DNA from: Promethearchaeota archaeon
GTDB taxonomy: Archaea; Asgardarchaeota; Lokiarchaeia; Sigynarchaeales; SOKP01
Reading direction: 5' to 3'
NCBI GenBank assembly: GCA_019894735.1
Contig: JAGXOB010000143.1
Span: 1 to 5,911, forward strand
DNA length: 5,911 nucleotides
The notes beneath the pieces were generated by a model. That model saw only the letters and a list, made by a program, of their open reading frames with translations, was not told where the DNA came from and searched no databases. Each line of letters starts with the position of its first letter. The first letter of the stretch is position 1. This document shows, one piece after another, positions 3,927 to 5,911 of this stretch. The translations under genes and the position numbers were made by a program.

Positions 3927-5911
3927 TTATATATTAATCTTTTTTCTCCAAAAGTTAATCTTTTTACGAACATCTTCAATTTCCATTGAAGACAATAGAT
4001 TAGGAACCGATCTGAGAGTAGCAATAGTTATACTCATAGGGTTTAATATAGAAACATATCCAATATCTTCCGTAATTCTTGCACGTAGGTATTCTAAGTC
4101 GTCTGAGATTTCAGAGCTCAACTTTTTATCTAAGTTATTTAGTACCGCATCAAATAATTCTGTTACTGAACCTTCCATTCTTGCTGCTGGACCGGTTGGT
4201 TGTATAGATTTTGGTGAGTCAATAGGTTGAATAGGAACTGCGGGTTGAATTGGAACACTTTCTTCTTGTTCCAAGGGTTTTAAGACACTAGTAGTTTCGA
4301 AAGTTTTTATGGGTTCAGGCTGAATTACCGTTTTATTTACATGCTGAGGCATTTCTGGCACTTTAAAAGTAGATTGCTGAATTGGTTGTTGAAATGTTTC
4401 TATTTCAGGAGTCGTTCCTATTGAATACCGAATTTCATCGTCGCTAATTTTCTTGCTTTGAATCCAGACATCTTCTAGTAATGGTGCAAAAAGCTTGACG
4501 TGTTCGGGAAGAACAGATCCCATCCCAGCAATTTCGATGCCTCCGAATTCTGATTTTGAAGCAGCACATATTACTATTTCTTCAAAATCTCTATTTAATG
4601 AATATAGATTTTCTCTAGTATATAATCTTACTTGGATATTAGGATATTTCAGTATTTCAGCTAACTTCTCCTGATCTTTAGGATTGTTCGAATCGAAATT
4701 AGTTGAAATTCTAACATTCACGAATTTTTTAACCTTAGATACTGCTACTAAATCAACCTCCTCTAACTTAGGTGTGATAATTTGAAATTTTGCTTTAACA
4801 CGAGTAAGGGCTTCGTTGATCTGAGCTTTCATACCCTCAACGCTTCTTACAAACCATACATCCTTAAAACTCAGCATCGATGCCGATTTTGAACGCTCCC
4901 AGAACTCTGTCATAGTTTTTTCAGATAAATCGAGTTGCAGTAAGATATTTGTCATAATGTCTTCTTCAAGCGTTTTATATATTTCTCTCTGAAAGGTACC
5001 TTTTAATTCCTCAATTCCTTTATTAACATCCTCGTAAACCGTTGCAATTCTGCCGTCCAAATCTTCCATCGTTTCTTCCAATCCCGAGACTATGTCAGAT
5101 AAAAATTTACTTAAATCTACGCTCATTTCACCTGCTACATCGGAGATCGACGCTAATTGTTCGGTGACCTGATCTAAGGTACCTTGGATAGAATTGACGA
5201 ATTTTTCTCGAAAGTAATCAGTAAGATCTCCAAATTGTTCCGTAATTATCTTGGAAACAATTTTCTCAGCCATGCTTTTTAACGCACCAATTCGAAATTG
5301 TTTTTCAAAGGCAATGGAAATCTCCGATTTAATTTTTTCTAAGCGAGTTTCAACCACATCAAATTCTTTAATTACCTCTTCAGGTGCGATCTCTCTCAAG
5401 TTAAGGATAAATCCTCTTATTTCTTGAAATTTTTTTACATTTTCGAGTTCTTTCTCTAAATTGCTAAATTGGGCTTTTACTTGTGCCGGTAGATTAGTTT
5501 TCATGATGTTTATATAGTTTCTATACTCGTTAAACTTGCCTAATTTTGCTGATTGTTCTTCAATTTCCTTAAATTTTAATTGCAAAGTCTTTGGCGTGGA
5601 TTCTTGAATCTTTTTTACAATTTCCTTAAAATTCTGTATTTGATTCAATAATGCAGAATACGGTGGTAATGCAATATAAAATGGATTAGCTCCAGGAATT
5701 TCGCGAACCAATCCTTTTTCAAGTAGATTTTTAGCTACAACAGCTGCCCTTTCCTCAGAAATATTAATAAGAAGCGCAATTTCGCCTGTCATTACAGGAC
5801 CTCTTCCTGTTAGGTGAAAATAGGCTTCAATTTCGTCCTGAGATAATCCAATTAACTCAAGTACCTCTTTAGTCGATTTGAATTCAGTGTTAGTCTCAGT
5901 CAGTTCTAAAT
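3927..5911 (-). CDS. large TrmB-family protein: winged helix, helical repeats, degenerate PLD-like sensor domain, C-terminal helical domain (5' partial)
   Basis: The frame is open to the right edge, so ATG 5792 is not the true start: 39 codons upstream continue the fold. They include KEVLELIGLSQDEIEAYFHL and then TGRGPVMTGEIA, the first helices of a TrmB-type winged helix, which is completed by the helix ending AKNLLEKGLVREI and the wing. Counting M at 5792 as residue 1, the rest is: three 35-residue helical repeats at 52-156; a long helical or coiled-coil stretch at 160-295; an alpha/beta domain at 309-447 with strands such as FQIITP, VNVRIST, IQVRLYT and EIVICAA, like the C-terminal effector domain of TrmB regulators; a Pro/Gln-rich linker at 461-540; and a helical domain at 541-621 ending FWRKKINI. 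The catalytic HKD motif of true phospholipases D is absent. TrmB proteins bind DNA and sense sugars, but at 660 or more residues this one is about twice the usual length. Its ligand and targets are unknown. Confidence 0.85.
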   Translation of the reverse strand, partial: LELTETNTEFKSTKEVLELIGLSQDEIEAYFHLTGRGPVMTGEIALLINISEERAAVVAKNLLEKGLVREIPGANPFYIALPPYSALLNQIQNFKEIVKKIQESTPKTLQLKFKEIEEQSAKLGKFNEYRNYINIMKTNLPAQVKAQFSNLEKELENVKKFQEIRGFILNLREIAPEEVIKEFDVVETRLEKIKSEISIAFEKQFRIGALKSMAEKIVSKIITEQFGDLTDYFREKFVNSIQGTLDQVTEQLASISDVAGEMSVDLSKFLSDIVSGLEETMEDLDGRIATVYEDVNKGIEELKGTFQREIYKTLEEDIMTNILLQLDLSEKTMTEFWERSKSASMLSFKDVWFVRSVEGMKAQINEALTRVKAKFQIITPKLEEVDLVAVSKVKKFVNVRISTNFDSNNPKDQEKLAEILKYPNIQVRLYTRENLYSLNRDFEEIVICAASKSEFGGIEIAGMGSVLPEHVKLFAPLLEDVWIQSKKISDDEIRYSIGTTPEIETFQQPIQQSTFKVPEMPQHVNKTVIQPEPIKTFETTSVLKPLEQEESVPIQPAVPIQPIDSPKSIQPTGPAARMEGSVTELFDAVLNNLDKKLSSEISDDLEYLRARITEDIGYVSILNPMSITIATLRSVPNLLSSMEIEDVRKKINFWRKKINI
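5325..5639 (-). repeat. three tandem 35-residue helical repeats inside the TrmB-like protein
   Basis: Residues 52-86, 87-121 and 122-156 (M at 5792 = 1) align without gaps. Pro recurs at 67, 102 and 137 and Phe at 74, 109 and 144, each exactly 35 apart. A hydrophobic residue opens each unit and an acidic/basic helix (EIEEQ, LEKEL, VETRL) closes it. Copies two and three are the closest, sharing F-x-E-x-R near their start. The pattern suggests helical hairpins broken at the Pro. Confidence 0.65.

Noticed and set aside
4470..4502. HKD-like catalytic motif of phospholipase D (HVK at residues 431-433)
   Set aside because: The Asp four residues after the Lys and the following GSxN are missing, so the HxK is taken as chance.

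Overview
The window looks archaeal and is probably from an Asgard archaeon of the Lokiarchaeia type. The signs are AT-rich DNA with A-rich leaders, TATA-like boxes placed as in archaeal promoters, T-tract terminators without stem-loops, GGAGG ribosome sites, and a very large TrmB-family protein with coiled coils, a style common in Asgard genomes. The archaeal call is fairly firm. The Asgard call is inference.

Layout. Positions 1-160 (minus strand) hold the 5' end of a MobA-like nucleotidyltransferase that runs off the left edge. Positions 161-725 are a regulatory region: a perfect 19-bp tandem repeat, a 14-bp TATA-containing element that occurs as a divergent inverted pair (283-296 minus, 395-408 plus), a dyad between the two, and a 29-codon ORF with its own promoter, Shine-Dalgarno site and T-tract terminator. 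A third, variant copy of the promoter element precedes a two-gene operon. That operon encodes a bactofilin-like beta-helix protein (726-1421) and, 25 bp later, an acidic/basic coiled-coil protein with a ribbon-helix-helix-like segment and a C-terminal winged helix (1447-2382). Positions 2383-2569 contain a doubtful 35-codon ORF and candidate promoter elements. An MFS exporter follows (2570-3862). It converges on a large minus-strand TrmB-type protein (3927-5911) whose true N-terminus lies beyond the right edge.

How the genes may work together. The bactofilin and its coiled-coil partner are the one clear functional unit: a filament-forming scaffold and an elongated protein with DNA- or protein-binding folds at its C-terminal end. 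The MobA-like enzyme (molybdenum cofactor), the exporter and the TrmB-like protein look independent. The most notable items are the strict 18-residue periodicity of the bactofilin, the composite coiled-coil partner, and a three-fold 35-residue helical repeat plus degenerate C-terminal sensor domain in the TrmB-like protein. No RNA gene, insertion sequence or CRISPR array was seen.
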